A program made the translations under genes and the position numbers. A stretch of 64,000 nucleotides of DNA, from NCBI RefSeq assembly GCF_003850565.1, contig NZ_CP027706.1:4216001-4280000 (forward strand), in the 5' to 3' direction. Below the pieces are notes generated by a model. The model saw only the letters and a program-made list of their open reading frames with translations, was not told the DNA's origin and did not search any database. The first letter of the stretch is position 1; the number at the start of each line of letters is the position of its first letter. Below, piece by piece: positions 19,794-28,672 of this stretch. Source of the stretch: Pseudomonas sessilinigenes (lineage in GTDB: Bacteria; Pseudomonadota; Gammaproteobacteria; Pseudomonadales; Pseudomonadaceae).

Positions 19794-20911
19794 GGGCGCG
19801 CCTCCGGTAACGGCCTGGCGGCTCGACGGCGGACGATCCACAGGTACAGGCCGCTGCCCAGGACGATGATGGTCAGCACGTCCATTACGGCCCACAGCAC
19901 CTTCATCGGCATGCCGCCGTAGTCACCGAAGTGCAGCGGTTGCGACATGCCCATGGCATCCATGTACCAGGGACGGCCGGCCACGGCAGTGACTTTCAGG
20001 GTGCTGGCGTCGATCAGCACCGGGGTCAGCAGGTGCGAGGTCAGGTGGCTGTCGCCCTTGAGGAACACTGCATAGTGATGCTCGCTGGAGAAGCGCGTGC
20101 CGGGGAAGGCGATGAAGTCCGGTTGCATGCCTGGGACTGCGTCCCGGGCGATGTCCAGCAGGCGACTGGCCGGCGCCAGCGTTTGCAGCGGCGGCGCATC
20201 GCGATAGGGCGCGACCATCGCCGCGAGGCTGTCGTTGCGCCAGGCGGCGATGATCAGGTCGGCACAGGCGCTGATCACCCCCGTCACTCCCACCACCAGG
20301 GCCCAGGTCAGGGTCACCACGCCGATCAGGTTGTGCAGGTCGAGCCAGCGCAGGCGGCGGGACTTGTCCTGGCGCACGGTGGCGAATTTCAGGCGGCGCA
20401 TGAACGGCAGGTAGAGCACGGTGCCGGAGACGATCGCCAGCACGAACAGCACGCCCATGAAGGCCAGCAGCAACTTGCCCGGCAACTCGGCGAGCATGTC
20501 CACGTGCAGGCGCAGGATGAACATCATCAGGCCGTCGTTGGCCGAGGGCGTCTCCAGTGCCTCGCCGGTACGGGCGTCGAGCATGAAGGTATAGGAGAGG
20601 TTGGGGTCGGTGCCGGCGGTCTTGGCCATGATGGTGGTCACGCCGTTGGGCTCGTCATCTTCCCAGCCGAAGTACTGCAGGACCTCGCCCGGCCGATGGG
20701 CCTCGGCGGCCTTGACCAGTTGCTGCAAGTCCAGGCGCGGCGTATCGGCGGGCATCTCCCGCAACTCGGGGGCATTGCCCAGCAGGTGGTCGATCTCGTG
20801 GTGGAAGATCAGCGGCAGCCCGGTGAGCGCCAGCATCAGCAGGAACACCGTGCAGATCAGGCTGGTCCAGGTGTGGATGAAGGACCAGCGGCGGATGGTT
20901 GTGCTTTTCAT
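19790..20911 (-). CDS. PepSY-associated TM protein (PiuB/FpvG-like), iron-siderophore reductase candidate
   Basis: Inner-membrane protein of 373 residues with the PepSY_TM layout: TM segment at about 11-31 (FIHTWTSLICTVFLLMLALTG) with a conserved His, a periplasmic PepSY region, TM pair around 135-160 and 195-215 (DLHNLIGVVTLTWALVVGVTG), second periplasmic part and a final TM near 340-360. Relatives such as FpvG help reduce ferric siderophores in the periplasm, with heme or quinone contacts through membrane histidines. It follows the FiuA-type receptor by about 60 bases and probably shares its transcript. Confidence 0.86.
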   Translation of the reverse strand: MKSTTIRRWSFIHTWTSLICTVFLLMLALTGLPLIFHHEIDHLLGNAPELREMPADTPRLDLQQLVKAAEAHRPGEVLQYFGWEDDEPNGVTTIMAKTAGTDPNLSYTFMLDARTGEALETPSANDGLMMFILRLHVDMLAELPGKLLLAFMGVLFVLAIVSGTVLYLPFMRRLKFATVRQDKSRRLRWLDLHNLIGVVTLTWALVVGVTGVISACADLIIAAWRNDSLAAMVAPYRDAPPLQTLAPASRLLDIARDAVPGMQPDFIAFPGTRFSSEHHYAVFLKGDSHLTSHLLTPVLIDASTLKVTAVAGRPWYMDAMGMSQPLHFGDYGGMPMKVLWAVMDVLTIIVLGSGLYLWIVRRRAARPLPEARP

Positions 20912-20934
20912 TCATTAGCCTTCAGACACGCGAA

Positions 20935-20954
20935 GGCCGTCCTGGTGGACGGCC
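20935..20954 (-). terminator. Weak hairpin after the fiuA-type gene
   Basis: GGCCGTCC / GGACGGCC with loop TGGT between the receptor stop and the PepSY start. No T-run follows on the minus strand, so it more likely tunes read-through or mRNA stability between receptor and downstream genes than ends transcription. Confidence 0.4.
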
Positions 20955-20973
20955 CGGTCGTTAACTCAGCGGG

Positions 20974-23403
20974 TTACCACTGGTAGGTGGCGCTGGCGAC
21001 CACGCTGCGCTGATCGCCGAAGTAGCAGTACGACCCATCGCAAGTGGAGATGTAGTCCTTGTCGAACAGGTTGGTGGCGTTGAGTTTCAACGACGCCCCT
21101 TTCAGGCTCTTGTCCAGGCGGCCGAGGTCGTAGTGCACGGCGGCATCGAACACGGTGTAGGCGTTGGCCTTGCCCAGCCAGGTGTTTTCCTGGTCGCCGT
21201 AGGTATTGCCGGTATAGCGCGCACCGGCACCGATGCCGAAGCCATCCAGTACGCCGTCGTGCCAGGTGTAGTCGGCCCACAGCGAGGCTTGCTGGTTCGG
21301 TACCCGTTGCAGGCGGTTGCCCTTGTAGATGCCTTTTTGTATCTCGGACTTGGCCAGGCTATAGGCGGCGATGACCTTGAGGTTGTCGGTCACGTCGGAG
21401 ACCGCCTCCAGCTCCAGGCCCTTGACCTTCACTTCACCGGTCTGGCTGGTGATCGACTCGCCACCTGCCCCGATACTGGTTACCTGGACGTTCTTCTGGG
21501 TCAGGTCATAGACCGCTGCGCTCAGCAGGGTGTTCGAGCCTGGCGGCTGATACTTGATGCCCAGCTCCCACTGCTTGCCTTCGGTAGGTTTGTACGACTC
21601 GAGCGGGTCGGCGCTGGCATTGCTCGCCGGCTGGAAGGATTCGGCATAGGACAGGTACGGCACGAAACCTGAATCGAATACATAACTGAGCGCCGCGTTG
21701 CCGCTGAAGTTCTTGCTGCGATCCGTGTTGGTCACGTCTTTCTTGTTGAAGTAGGTGGTGCCCTGGTGAACCCAGTCTTCACGCCCCCCGAGGCTCAGGC
21801 GCCAGTTGTCCAGGGCCATCTGGTCCTGCACGTAGAGGCCGGTCTGGACGGTTTTCTGGTTGTAGTCGTAATAGGCGCCGGAGCGCGCCGGGCGCACGAT
21901 CGGCTGGCCGTAGATCGGGTTGAAGATGTTGGTTTTGCCGCCGTCGCCGTAGATCGACAGATAAGAGGTGTCGGAGCGCTGGTGGTCCAGCCCGAGCAGG
22001 ACGGTGTGGCTGATATCGCCGGTGGTGAAGTCGGCCTGGAAGTTGTTATCCACGGCGAACTGGCCGATGTCCTCGTTGACGTTGGTCGAGATCCGGCTGA
22101 TGTTGCCCGCCGCGTCGGCTGGCGAGTAGGCGTAGGAGCCCACGGTCAGTTGCTGGAAGGACAGCTCCGACTTGGTGTAGCGCAGGTTCTGGCGGAACTG
22201 CCAGACATCGTTGATGCGATGTTCAAAGGCGTAGCCCAAGGCGTAGTAGGTACGGTCGTAGAACTCGTAGTCCGGATCGCCCAGGTTCTTGTGGTGGGAG
22301 ACCTTGCCCAGCGGTGACTTGATCTTGGTGCCCTGGATCGGCATGAACTGGCTGGTGGCGCCGGTATCGTCGCGGGTGAACTGCGACAGCAGGGTCAGCT
22401 TGGTGTCGGTGTCGATGTTCCAGGTCAGGCTGGGAGCGATGTTGTAGCGCTTGTTATCGATGTGGTCGACCTGGGTCCCGGCATCGCGGATGACACCGCT
22501 GAGCCCATACAGGAACCGGCCTTCGTCATCGATCTTGCCGGTGCTGGCGAAGTTGAGCTGGCGATAGTTGTCGCTGCCGTATTGCAACTGGATGGAGTGG
22601 CTGGCTTCGGCACTGGGGCGCCGGCTGACCATGTCCAGCAAGCCGCCCGGAGGCGTCTGGCCATAGACCGAGGATGCCGGGCCGCGCAGCAAGGCCAGGC
22701 GGTCTAGGTTCCAGGTCTCGGCTTTCGGGTTGGCGTACACGCCCCGTGGCAGTGGCAGGCCGTCGAGGAACTGGGTGGGTTCGAAGCCGCGCACCAGCAT
22801 CCAGTCGTAACGGGTGTCACTGCCGTAGCTGGCGGAGACGATGCCGGGCATGTAGCGCACCGCGTCGTCGAGGTTCTGGACGTTGCGGTCCTCCATCTGC
22901 TGGCGGGTAGCAACGGAAATCGAACGCGGCGCCTCTACTAGCGAGGTATCGGTCTTGGTGCCAGCGGCAGTACGGGTAGCGACATAGCCTTCCACCGGTC
23001 CCCAGGCACTTTCATAGGCCTGCTGGCCACTGATATTGGTTTCCGGCAGGGCCACGACGCCGTCCGGTGCAGCCACCAGGCTGTAGGTGCCGGCGCCGCT
23101 GTGCTCCAGTTGCAGGCCAGTACCGCGCAGGGCTTCGCGCAGGGCGCCGGCGGCGTCGAACTGGCCCTGGACCGGGGCCGAGGTCTTGCCGGCGGCCAGG
23201 GACGGATTCAGGCTCAGGGCCAGGCCGGCCTGGCTGGCGATCTGGTTCAGGGTGCTGGCCAGGGGCGCCGCCGGCAGGTTGTAGGCGCGCACGCTGGAGG
23301 ACTGCTCGGCCGCCATCAGCAACGGGCTGGCCAGGGGGGCGCTCAGGGCAATGGCAATGGCCAGCAGGCTGGGGCGCAACAGGGTGTCTAGCGGGCGGGA
23401 CAT
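20974..23403 (-). CDS. fiuA: TonB-dependent hydroxamate-siderophore receptor with signalling domain (FiuA-type)
   Basis: Outer-membrane receptor and transducer of 809 residues. A signal peptide ends at about residue 32. An STN signalling domain (about 45-100) contacts FiuR, and a plug domain (about 150-275) contains TPPGGLLDMVSRRP. A 22-strand barrel follows, with the terminal LFDKDYI...CDGSYCYFGDQRSV pattern of the FhuA/FoxA/FiuA group and a terminal aromatic residue. In P. aeruginosa FiuA takes up ferrichrome, and the receptor gene sits beside fiuR and fiuI as here. GGAG precedes the ATG at 23403. The exact ligand is inferred; a ferrioxamine-type ligand is the alternative. Confidence 0.88.
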   Translation of the reverse strand: MSRPLDTLLRPSLLAIAIALSAPLASPLLMAAEQSSSVRAYNLPAAPLASTLNQIASQAGLALSLNPSLAAGKTSAPVQGQFDAAGALREALRGTGLQLEHSGAGTYSLVAAPDGVVALPETNISGQQAYESAWGPVEGYVATRTAAGTKTDTSLVEAPRSISVATRQQMEDRNVQNLDDAVRYMPGIVSASYGSDTRYDWMLVRGFEPTQFLDGLPLPRGVYANPKAETWNLDRLALLRGPASSVYGQTPPGGLLDMVSRRPSAEASHSIQLQYGSDNYRQLNFASTGKIDDEGRFLYGLSGVIRDAGTQVDHIDNKRYNIAPSLTWNIDTDTKLTLLSQFTRDDTGATSQFMPIQGTKIKSPLGKVSHHKNLGDPDYEFYDRTYYALGYAFEHRINDVWQFRQNLRYTKSELSFQQLTVGSYAYSPADAAGNISRISTNVNEDIGQFAVDNNFQADFTTGDISHTVLLGLDHQRSDTSYLSIYGDGGKTNIFNPIYGQPIVRPARSGAYYDYNQKTVQTGLYVQDQMALDNWRLSLGGREDWVHQGTTYFNKKDVTNTDRSKNFSGNAALSYVFDSGFVPYLSYAESFQPASNASADPLESYKPTEGKQWELGIKYQPPGSNTLLSAAVYDLTQKNVQVTSIGAGGESITSQTGEVKVKGLELEAVSDVTDNLKVIAAYSLAKSEIQKGIYKGNRLQRVPNQQASLWADYTWHDGVLDGFGIGAGARYTGNTYGDQENTWLGKANAYTVFDAAVHYDLGRLDKSLKGASLKLNATNLFDKDYISTCDGSYCYFGDQRSVVASATYQW

Positions 23404-23478
23404 ACGGCGGCTCCTGGATGGAAATGTTTCGCAATTGCCTATGAGCCGGATGAGATTCGAAAAGTGATAGGGCGAATT

Positions 23479-23497
23479 GAAAATAATTTAGATTTGC
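23479..23497 (-). promoter_or_regulatory. AT-rich element, weak Fur-box candidate ahead of fiuA
   Basis: A 19-base stretch 76 bases upstream of the receptor start, matching the classical Fur consensus at 12 of 19 positions on the minus strand. It stands out in a GC-rich background, but the match is modest. The interval 23404-23558 otherwise holds only the receptor leader and any FiuI-dependent promoter. Confidence 0.3.
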
Positions 23498-23558
23498 GAA
23501 AGAAGGGCAGTCGCCCGCCGGCTCCAAGGCAGGTTGGAGTCGGCGGGGAAAGGGGATG

Positions 23559-24536
23559 TCAGGGCTTGGGATCGGCCTTGGCGACGACGTTGACCCACCA
23601 GTCGGTACGCCGCTCGATCTGCACTGGCAGGGTCGGCAGCAGGGCGTCGAGCGCCAGGTCGGTGTTGTGCAGCGGGAAGCTGCCGGTGATGCGCAGGTCG
23701 GCCACTTCGGGGGCGACACCCAGGTAGCCGTGGCGATAGCGGCCCAGTTCCTTGATCAGGTCGCCCAGGCGGGCGTTGTCCACCACCAGCATGCCCAGGC
23801 TCCAGGCATCGGCACCCATGGCCAGGGCCTGCGGCGCTTGCAGGCCATCGCGCTGCATCAGCACCTGCTGGCCTTCCTTGAAGACTTTTTCGTCCTGGCC
23901 TTCCTGGGGCCGCGCCGCCACCGCCGACTGCAGCACGCCCAGGCGCGTGCCCTGGTCCTCGCGCTTGACCAGGAACCGCGTACCCAGGGCCCGTAGCCGG
24001 CCGTCGCGGGTCTCGACGATGAACGGGCGACTGTCGCCGTGTCCGGTCTCGATCAGGACTTCGCCTTCCTGCAGGATGAGGCGCCGCTGCTTGTCGTCGA
24101 AGCGTACGTCCAGCGCGCTGTGGGTATTGAGGTTGATCAGGGTGCCGTCGGACAGGCGCAGCATGAGTTGCTCGCCGGTGCCGGTGCGCTGGTCGGCCAG
24201 CCAATAGTCCAGCGGCAGGTAGTGCTGCTCGAGGAACAGCCCCAGGCCCCCCACCAGCACCACGCTGGCGATCCCGCGGCCCAGCTTGCGCACGCGCCGG
24301 CGCAGGCCTTCGCGCGATTGCACCAGGGCATTGCGGGCCGGGCCCGGAGCCAGGTTGAAGCGTTGGTCGAGCATGCCCAGCTGGCGCCAGGCACGGGCGT
24401 GTTCTTCATGGGCGCAGTGCCACTTGGCGAACTCTTCGTGCTCCAGGGCGCTGGCGCCGCCGTCCAGCGACAGTTGCCAGGCGATGGCGGCGTCCAGCAC
24501 CCGGGCGGACACCGGCTTGGAACTGATGGGGGTCAT
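23559..24536 (-). CDS. fiuR: FecR-family anti-sigma regulator (FiuR-type)
   Basis: Inner-membrane anti-sigma factor of 325 residues. The N-terminal cytoplasmic DUF4880 domain (about 8-50, with AWQLSLDGG and FAKWHCAHEEHARAW) is followed by one TM segment near 88-104 and a periplasmic FecR domain (SDGTLINLNTHSALDVRFDDKQR, about 130-152). The C-terminal STN-like part reads the receptor's signalling domain. On ligand binding FiuA signals through FiuR to release FiuI. The ATG at 24536 overlaps the fiuI stop (ATGA). Confidence 0.9.
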   Translation of the reverse strand: MTPISSKPVSARVLDAAIAWQLSLDGGASALEHEEFAKWHCAHEEHARAWRQLGMLDQRFNLAPGPARNALVQSREGLRRRVRKLGRGIASVVLVGGLGLFLEQHYLPLDYWLADQRTGTGEQLMLRLSDGTLINLNTHSALDVRFDDKQRRLILQEGEVLIETGHGDSRPFIVETRDGRLRALGTRFLVKREDQGTRLGVLQSAVAARPQEGQDEKVFKEGQQVLMQRDGLQAPQALAMGADAWSLGMLVVDNARLGDLIKELGRYRHGYLGVAPEVADLRITGSFPLHNTDLALDALLPTLPVQIERRTDWWVNVVAKADPKP

Positions 24537-25051
24537 GTCGGCTCCCCGTAGAGGGCGATGTAGCATTGGCGGATGCCCTGGGCCAGGTACTGGCGGACCC
24601 GGGGTACGGAGACCCCCAGGCGGGTGGCGATCTCGGCGTGGCCCAGGCCATCGAGGCGGTTGTAGAGAAAGGCCGCGCGGGCCTTGCTCGACAGTTTATC
24701 GAGCAGGCGGTCGATAGTCTTGAGGTCTTCGAGGATCATTTGCTGTTCTTCCGGCGAGGGTTGTTCGGCCTCGGGGATCAGCAGCAACTCGTTGAGGTAG
24801 GCCTGCTCCAGGGCGGCACGGCGGAAATGATCGAACAGCAGGCCCTTGGCGATGGCCGCCAGGAAGGCCCGGGGCTCACGGGGGGCCTTGAGTTCATCGC
24901 GCCCCAGCAGGCGCACGAAGGTGTCCTGGCTCAGGTCTTCGGCCCGTTGTGCACAGGCCACGTTGCGCCGTAGCCAGGCCAGCAGCCAGCCACGATGGTC
25001 GCGATACAGGGTATCAACCAGCTCATTGCGGGGACTTTGGACTGACGACAA
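24533..25051 (-). CDS. fiuI: ECF sigma factor, FecI family (FiuI-type)
   Basis: Iron-starvation sigma factor of 172 residues with region 2 (about 10-75: AEDLSQDTFVRLLGR, AKGLLFDHFRR) and region 4 (about 115-165: YNRLDGLGHAEIATRLGVSVPRVRQYLAQG). It should direct transcription of the fiuA receptor gene. The only reasonable start near the conserved N-terminus is TTG at 25051, without a strong Shine-Dalgarno, which may keep its level low. A Fur-box candidate sits directly upstream, consistent with iron control of the whole cluster. Confidence 0.9.
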   Translation of the reverse strand: MSSVQSPRNELVDTLYRDHRGWLLAWLRRNVACAQRAEDLSQDTFVRLLGRDELKAPREPRAFLAAIAKGLLFDHFRRAALEQAYLNELLLIPEAEQPSPEEQQMILEDLKTIDRLLDKLSSKARAAFLYNRLDGLGHAEIATRLGVSVPRVRQYLAQGIRQCYIALYGEPT

Positions 25052-25076
25052 CGGGAATCACCAGGGGGAAGTTTCA

Positions 25077-25095
25077 AATAACGAGAATTATTCGC
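25077..25095 (-). promoter_or_regulatory. Fur box candidate ahead of fiuI
   Basis: AATAACGAGAATTATTCGC matches the 19-bp Fur consensus at 13 positions and resembles Pseudomonas Fur boxes containing an ATAATTCTC core on the minus strand. It ends 25 bases from the fiuI start codon, where a repressor would block initiation. Confidence 0.6.
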
Positions 25096-25200
25096 GATTG
25101 TGGCAGAGGCGAAACAGTGGCGCAATTGACGCTGGTCGGCAATCGATCCATGGGGTGGGGCCGGTTGCGGTGAGGTAGCGAGCTCCCTCACCCGCGAAAC

Positions 25201-25908
25201 CTAGAAGGAGGGAGCCTGCCGGCGGCGTCTCCACTGGCCCAGGCGCTGTTGCAGGCTCAAGGGGCTGTGGATTTGTTGCTGTTGCGCGCGGTTGAACAGG
25301 ATCAGCGCCAGTTCGGCAGTGGCCAGGGCATCGGCCGCGGCATGGTGGCGTTCCACCACCTGTAGCTTGAACCAGTCGACCCAGTCATCCAGGCCGGCCT
25401 CGCGGATAGGCGCTTGTGGGCAGAGCAGCGGGGCCATGTCCGCCACATCGAGGAAGTCGTGCTGCAAGCGGTAGCCCAGGCTGTCCTTCAGTGCGCGGCC
25501 AAGCATGTGCTGGTCGAACGGGGCGTGGAAGGCCAGCAGCGGGCTGTCGCCAACGAACTCCATGAAGTCCAGCAGGGCCTCCAGCGGATCGCTGCCGGCC
25601 GCGATGGCGCTGGGGCCCAGGCCGTGGATCAGTACGCTGGGGCTGAGCTTGTGCCCCTCGCGCTGCAGGGTGCGTTCGAACTGCTGGCTGAAGTCGATGG
25701 CCCCGTCCTCGATCACTACGGCCCCGATGGACAGCACCTGGTCGCGATTGAGGTTCAGGCCGCTGGTCTCGACGTCCACCACCACCCAGCGTTGTTCGCG
25801 CAGGCTGCGCTCATCCAGCGGGGTGAATGCCGGCAGGCGATCGCGGCGCTGTTGCTGGGTGCTGTCCAGGACGCTGGCGGCAGGGCGAAACCAGTTGAAC
25901 AGGCTCAT
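25201..25908 (-). CDS. DEDDh 3'-5' exonuclease, DnaQ-like
   Basis: Exonuclease of 235 residues with the DEDDh active site: ExoI motif VVDVETSGLN (about residues 43-52), ExoII around LLAFHAPFDQHML and ExoIII HHAAADALATAEL (His and Asp conserved). The N-terminus has an amphipathic MSLFNWFRP stretch. It resembles the DNA polymerase III epsilon family but is a stand-alone enzyme. The ATG overlaps the stop of the upstream cNMP/CBS/DUF294 gene (ATGA), and the pair recurs in pseudomonads, often near acetate permease genes. Substrate (DNA or small RNA) is unknown. Confidence 0.9.
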   Translation of the reverse strand: MSLFNWFRPAASVLDSTQQQRRDRLPAFTPLDERSLREQRWVVVDVETSGLNLNRDQVLSIGAVVIEDGAIDFSQQFERTLQREGHKLSPSVLIHGLGPSAIAAGSDPLEALLDFMEFVGDSPLLAFHAPFDQHMLGRALKDSLGYRLQHDFLDVADMAPLLCPQAPIREAGLDDWVDWFKLQVVERHHAAADALATAELALILFNRAQQQQIHSPLSLQQRLGQWRRRRQAPSF

Positions 25909-27839
25909 AGCTGGTACCGCAGGGCCAGGCTGCTCTGCAGGCGCTGGGCCTGGCGCAGGGACTCGCGCAGGATGCGCCGGTCCAGGTGGTTGAGGCTGTC
26001 CGGGTCGAGCCGGTTGGAGTAGGGCTGGTTGTCCCGGGTCTGGCGCTGGTGCTGTTGCATGCGGGTTTGCTGGATGAAGTGGTAGGCCTCTTCATAGGCG
26101 GCGCCGTCCAGCGGCTCGATGACTTGCTTGGACACCAGTTGGCGCAGGCGCTCCAAGGTGTTGATGGCGCCGATGCCGTTGGCCAGGGCCAGCAGCCGGG
26201 CACCGTCGACGAAGGGCGTGAGGCCCTGGACCTTGAGGTCGAGGGTGGCTTTCTCGCCGTTCTTTTTGGCCAGTACGAACTCGCGAAAGCGCCCCACCGG
26301 CGGGCGCTGGCGCAGGGCGTTTTCTGCCAGCATGCGCTGGAACAGGCGATTGTCGGCCACCTGGTCGAGGATGCCGCGGCGCAACTGCTCGGCACCTTGC
26401 TCGTCGCCCCAGACCACCCGCAAATCGAAATAGATGCTCGAGCCCAGCAGGTTCTCCGGGGTCGCCTCGCGGATGAAGGCGGCGAAGCGCCGGGCCCATT
26501 CGGCTCGGGACAGGCACAGCTCGGGGTTGCCGGCCATGATGTTGCCCTTGCACAGGGTGAAGCCGCACAGAGCCAGGCTCTGGTTGATCTGCTGGGCGAT
26601 GGGCAGCAGCTTGCCGCGGATCTCGGCGGCGTGGGCCGCGTCCCGGGCCTCGAACAGGATGCCGTTGTCCTGGTCGGTGTGCAGGGTCTGTTCGCGCCGG
26701 CCTTCGCTGCCGAAGCACAGCCAGCTGAAGGGCACGCCGGGGTCGCCCTTGTCGGCCAGGGTCAGCTCGATCACCCGGCACACGGTGTGATCGTTGAGCA
26801 GAGTGATGATGTGAGTGATCTGGGTCGATGAGGCGCCATGGGCCAGCATGCGTTCCACCAGTTGGCCGATCTCGCCGCGCAGCGCCACCAGGTGTTCCAC
26901 TCGCGGCGCGTTGCGGATGGTGCGTGCCAGGTGCACCAGGTCGACCCGTTGCAGGGAAAACAGGTCGCGCTCGGACACCACGCCGCACAGGCGTTGCTCC
27001 TTGACCAGGCAGACGTGGGCGATATGGCGCTCGGTCATGGCGATGGCGGCGTCGAAGGCGCTGTGGTCCGGGCTGAGGAAGAACGGCGCCTGGGTCATGT
27101 GGCGTTCGATAGGCTGGTTGAGGTCCTGGCTGCCGTCGGCCACCACCTGGCGCAGGTCGCGCAGGGTGAAGATCCCCAGGGGCGCCTTGCGTTCGTCCAC
27201 CACCACGATGCTGCCTACCTGTTGTTCATGCATCTGCGCCACGGCTTCGCGCAGCGGCGTGGCCGGGGAGCACGTCACGGGGTGGCGCATGGCAAGCTCA
27301 CCCAGGCGGGTGTTCAGCGAGTATTGGGTGCCGAGGGTTTCGACAGCCTTGCGCTTGACCTGCTGGTTGACCTGGTCGAGCAGGCTGCTGACCCCACGCA
27401 GGGCGAAGTCGCGAAACTCCGCCGAGAGGGCGAATAGCTTGATGAAGGCGTCCTTGTTTAATTGCAGGCAGAAGGTGTCTTCGGCGGCCCGGTGTTCGGT
27501 ACGGGTGGCGCGTTCGCCCAGCAGCGCGGCCAAGGGGAAGCACTCACCGGTGGTGATCTCGAAGGTGGTTTCGGTGCTGCCCTTGGCGGCGTGGGTGCGC
27601 TCACCCACCACACGGCCCTGCTTGACGATGTAGAAGTGCTCCACCGGGCCGTCGGCGGGCTTGATGATGCTGTCGCCGGGGCCGTAGAAGCGCAGTTGGC
27701 ACTGTTCTACCAGATAGGCCAGGTGCAGGTTTTCCATCTGGTTGAAAGGGGGGAAACGTTGCAGGAACTGCACAGTGCCCTGGATGTTCTGCAACACCGC
27801 GGTCTTCCCTGCCTGGATGAAGGCGTCCGCTTTACTCAT
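25905..27839 (-). CDS. cNMP-binding / CBS / DUF294 nucleotidyltransferase-like protein
   Basis: Cytoplasmic protein of 644 residues built from an N-terminal cyclic-nucleotide-binding beta-roll (about 25-140), a pair of CBS domains (about 170-290), a DUF294 GlnD-like nucleotidyltransferase domain (about 325-465, with GSEGRREQTLHTDQDNGIL as the G-S/DxD signature) and a DUF294 C-terminal helical domain (about 500-640). The architecture suggests a nucleotide-sensing regulator that modifies a protein. Its target is unknown. It is translationally coupled to the downstream exonuclease. The ATG at 27839 is the natural start. Confidence 0.9.
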   Translation of the reverse strand: MSKADAFIQAGKTAVLQNIQGTVQFLQRFPPFNQMENLHLAYLVEQCQLRFYGPGDSIIKPADGPVEHFYIVKQGRVVGERTHAAKGSTETTFEITTGECFPLAALLGERATRTEHRAAEDTFCLQLNKDAFIKLFALSAEFRDFALRGVSSLLDQVNQQVKRKAVETLGTQYSLNTRLGELAMRHPVTCSPATPLREAVAQMHEQQVGSIVVVDERKAPLGIFTLRDLRQVVADGSQDLNQPIERHMTQAPFFLSPDHSAFDAAIAMTERHIAHVCLVKEQRLCGVVSERDLFSLQRVDLVHLARTIRNAPRVEHLVALRGEIGQLVERMLAHGASSTQITHIITLLNDHTVCRVIELTLADKGDPGVPFSWLCFGSEGRREQTLHTDQDNGILFEARDAAHAAEIRGKLLPIAQQINQSLALCGFTLCKGNIMAGNPELCLSRAEWARRFAAFIREATPENLLGSSIYFDLRVVWGDEQGAEQLRRGILDQVADNRLFQRMLAENALRQRPPVGRFREFVLAKKNGEKATLDLKVQGLTPFVDGARLLALANGIGAINTLERLRQLVSKQVIEPLDGAAYEEAYHFIQQTRMQQHQRQTRDNQPYSNRLDPDSLNHLDRRILRESLRQAQRLQSSLALRYQL

Positions 27840-28149
27840 GACGATTACCGCAAGCTTTTTGGATTTGTTGTGTTCGGATCAGGGCAATGGTCGGCCCAGG
27901 GACTGGCAGGTGCCCATTGGACGTAAGTCTAGGAGGCGCCTCGCTATTGCCGTGCTCTTGGGTCGCGTTGCTTCGGGCTTGGCCGGTTCGGCTACCGGGG
28001 GCCGGACATTTGGCTTTGAGCCACAGGCCATCGATGCAAAAAAGCTCTGATCAAGACTCTTGGCAATTTTTCCGACGAAGTGCACATTGGAGGCCTGCCT
28101 GGCGATGTCTGACCACTGTGCTAGGTGATTCGATCCTGTAGAGAACTGT

Positions 28150-28596
28150 ATGTCCGACCACGATATCTTGAGCGATGCCGAGCGCGAGGCGCTGAGTGCC
28201 GTCATGCTGGAGCCCGATCTGCCGGCGCAGCGGGTGTTGATCGCCGATGACGACAAGGATGCCCGCGAATTGCTTTCGGAGATCCTCGGTCTTGATGGCA
28301 TTCGTTGCATGACCGCGGCCAGTGGCAAGGCTGCGTTGGAAATGCTCGAGTCGAACAAGTCCATCGGCCTGTTGATCACTGACCTGCGCATGGCACCTTG
28401 CAGTGGCCTGGACCTGATTCGCCAGGTGCGTGAATCGGAACGGGCGGCGTTGCCGATCATCATCATTTCCGGCGATGCCGATGTGCGCGACGCCATCGCC
28501 GCCATGCACCTGAGCGTGGTGGACTTCCTGCTCAAGCCCATCGACACCGGCAAGCTGTTGGCGTTGGTCAAGCACGAGCTGGGCGTGGTGCTGTAG
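28150..28596 (+). CDS. Stand-alone response regulator receiver protein
   Basis: Protein of 148 residues with an N-terminal extension of about 26 residues and one receiver domain: acidic pair ADDDKD at 32-37, phospho-acceptor Asp78 (LLITDLRM), Thr/Ser in IIISGDAD and Lys in FLLKPIDTG. No output domain. It lies divergently from the cNMP/CBS/DUF294 gene, with no kinase gene adjacent, and ends at a strong bidirectional terminator. It may act by protein contact or in a phosphorelay. The 310-base gap 27840-28149 upstream must hold both divergent promoters; I see no clear motif in it. Confidence 0.88.
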   Translation: MSDHDILSDAEREALSAVMLEPDLPAQRVLIADDDKDARELLSEILGLDGIRCMTAASGKAALEMLESNKSIGLLITDLRMAPCSGLDLIRQVRESERAALPIIIISGDADVRDAIAAMHLSVVDFLLKPIDTGKLLALVKHELGVVL

Positions 28597-28622
28597 CGCC
28601 AAGGGGGCAGCGAGCCGAAATG

Positions 28623-28654
28623 AAAAAGCCCCGGTCATGGACCGGGGCTTTTTT
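28623..28654. terminator. Bidirectional intrinsic terminator
   Basis: A perfect 14-bp stem (AAAAAGCCCCGGTC / GACCGGGGCTTTTT) with loop ATG between the convergent receiver gene and glcB. A-run on one side and T-run on the other allow termination in both directions. Confidence 0.93.
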
Positions 28655-28672
28655 GTTGCTGGTGCTGCGCCG

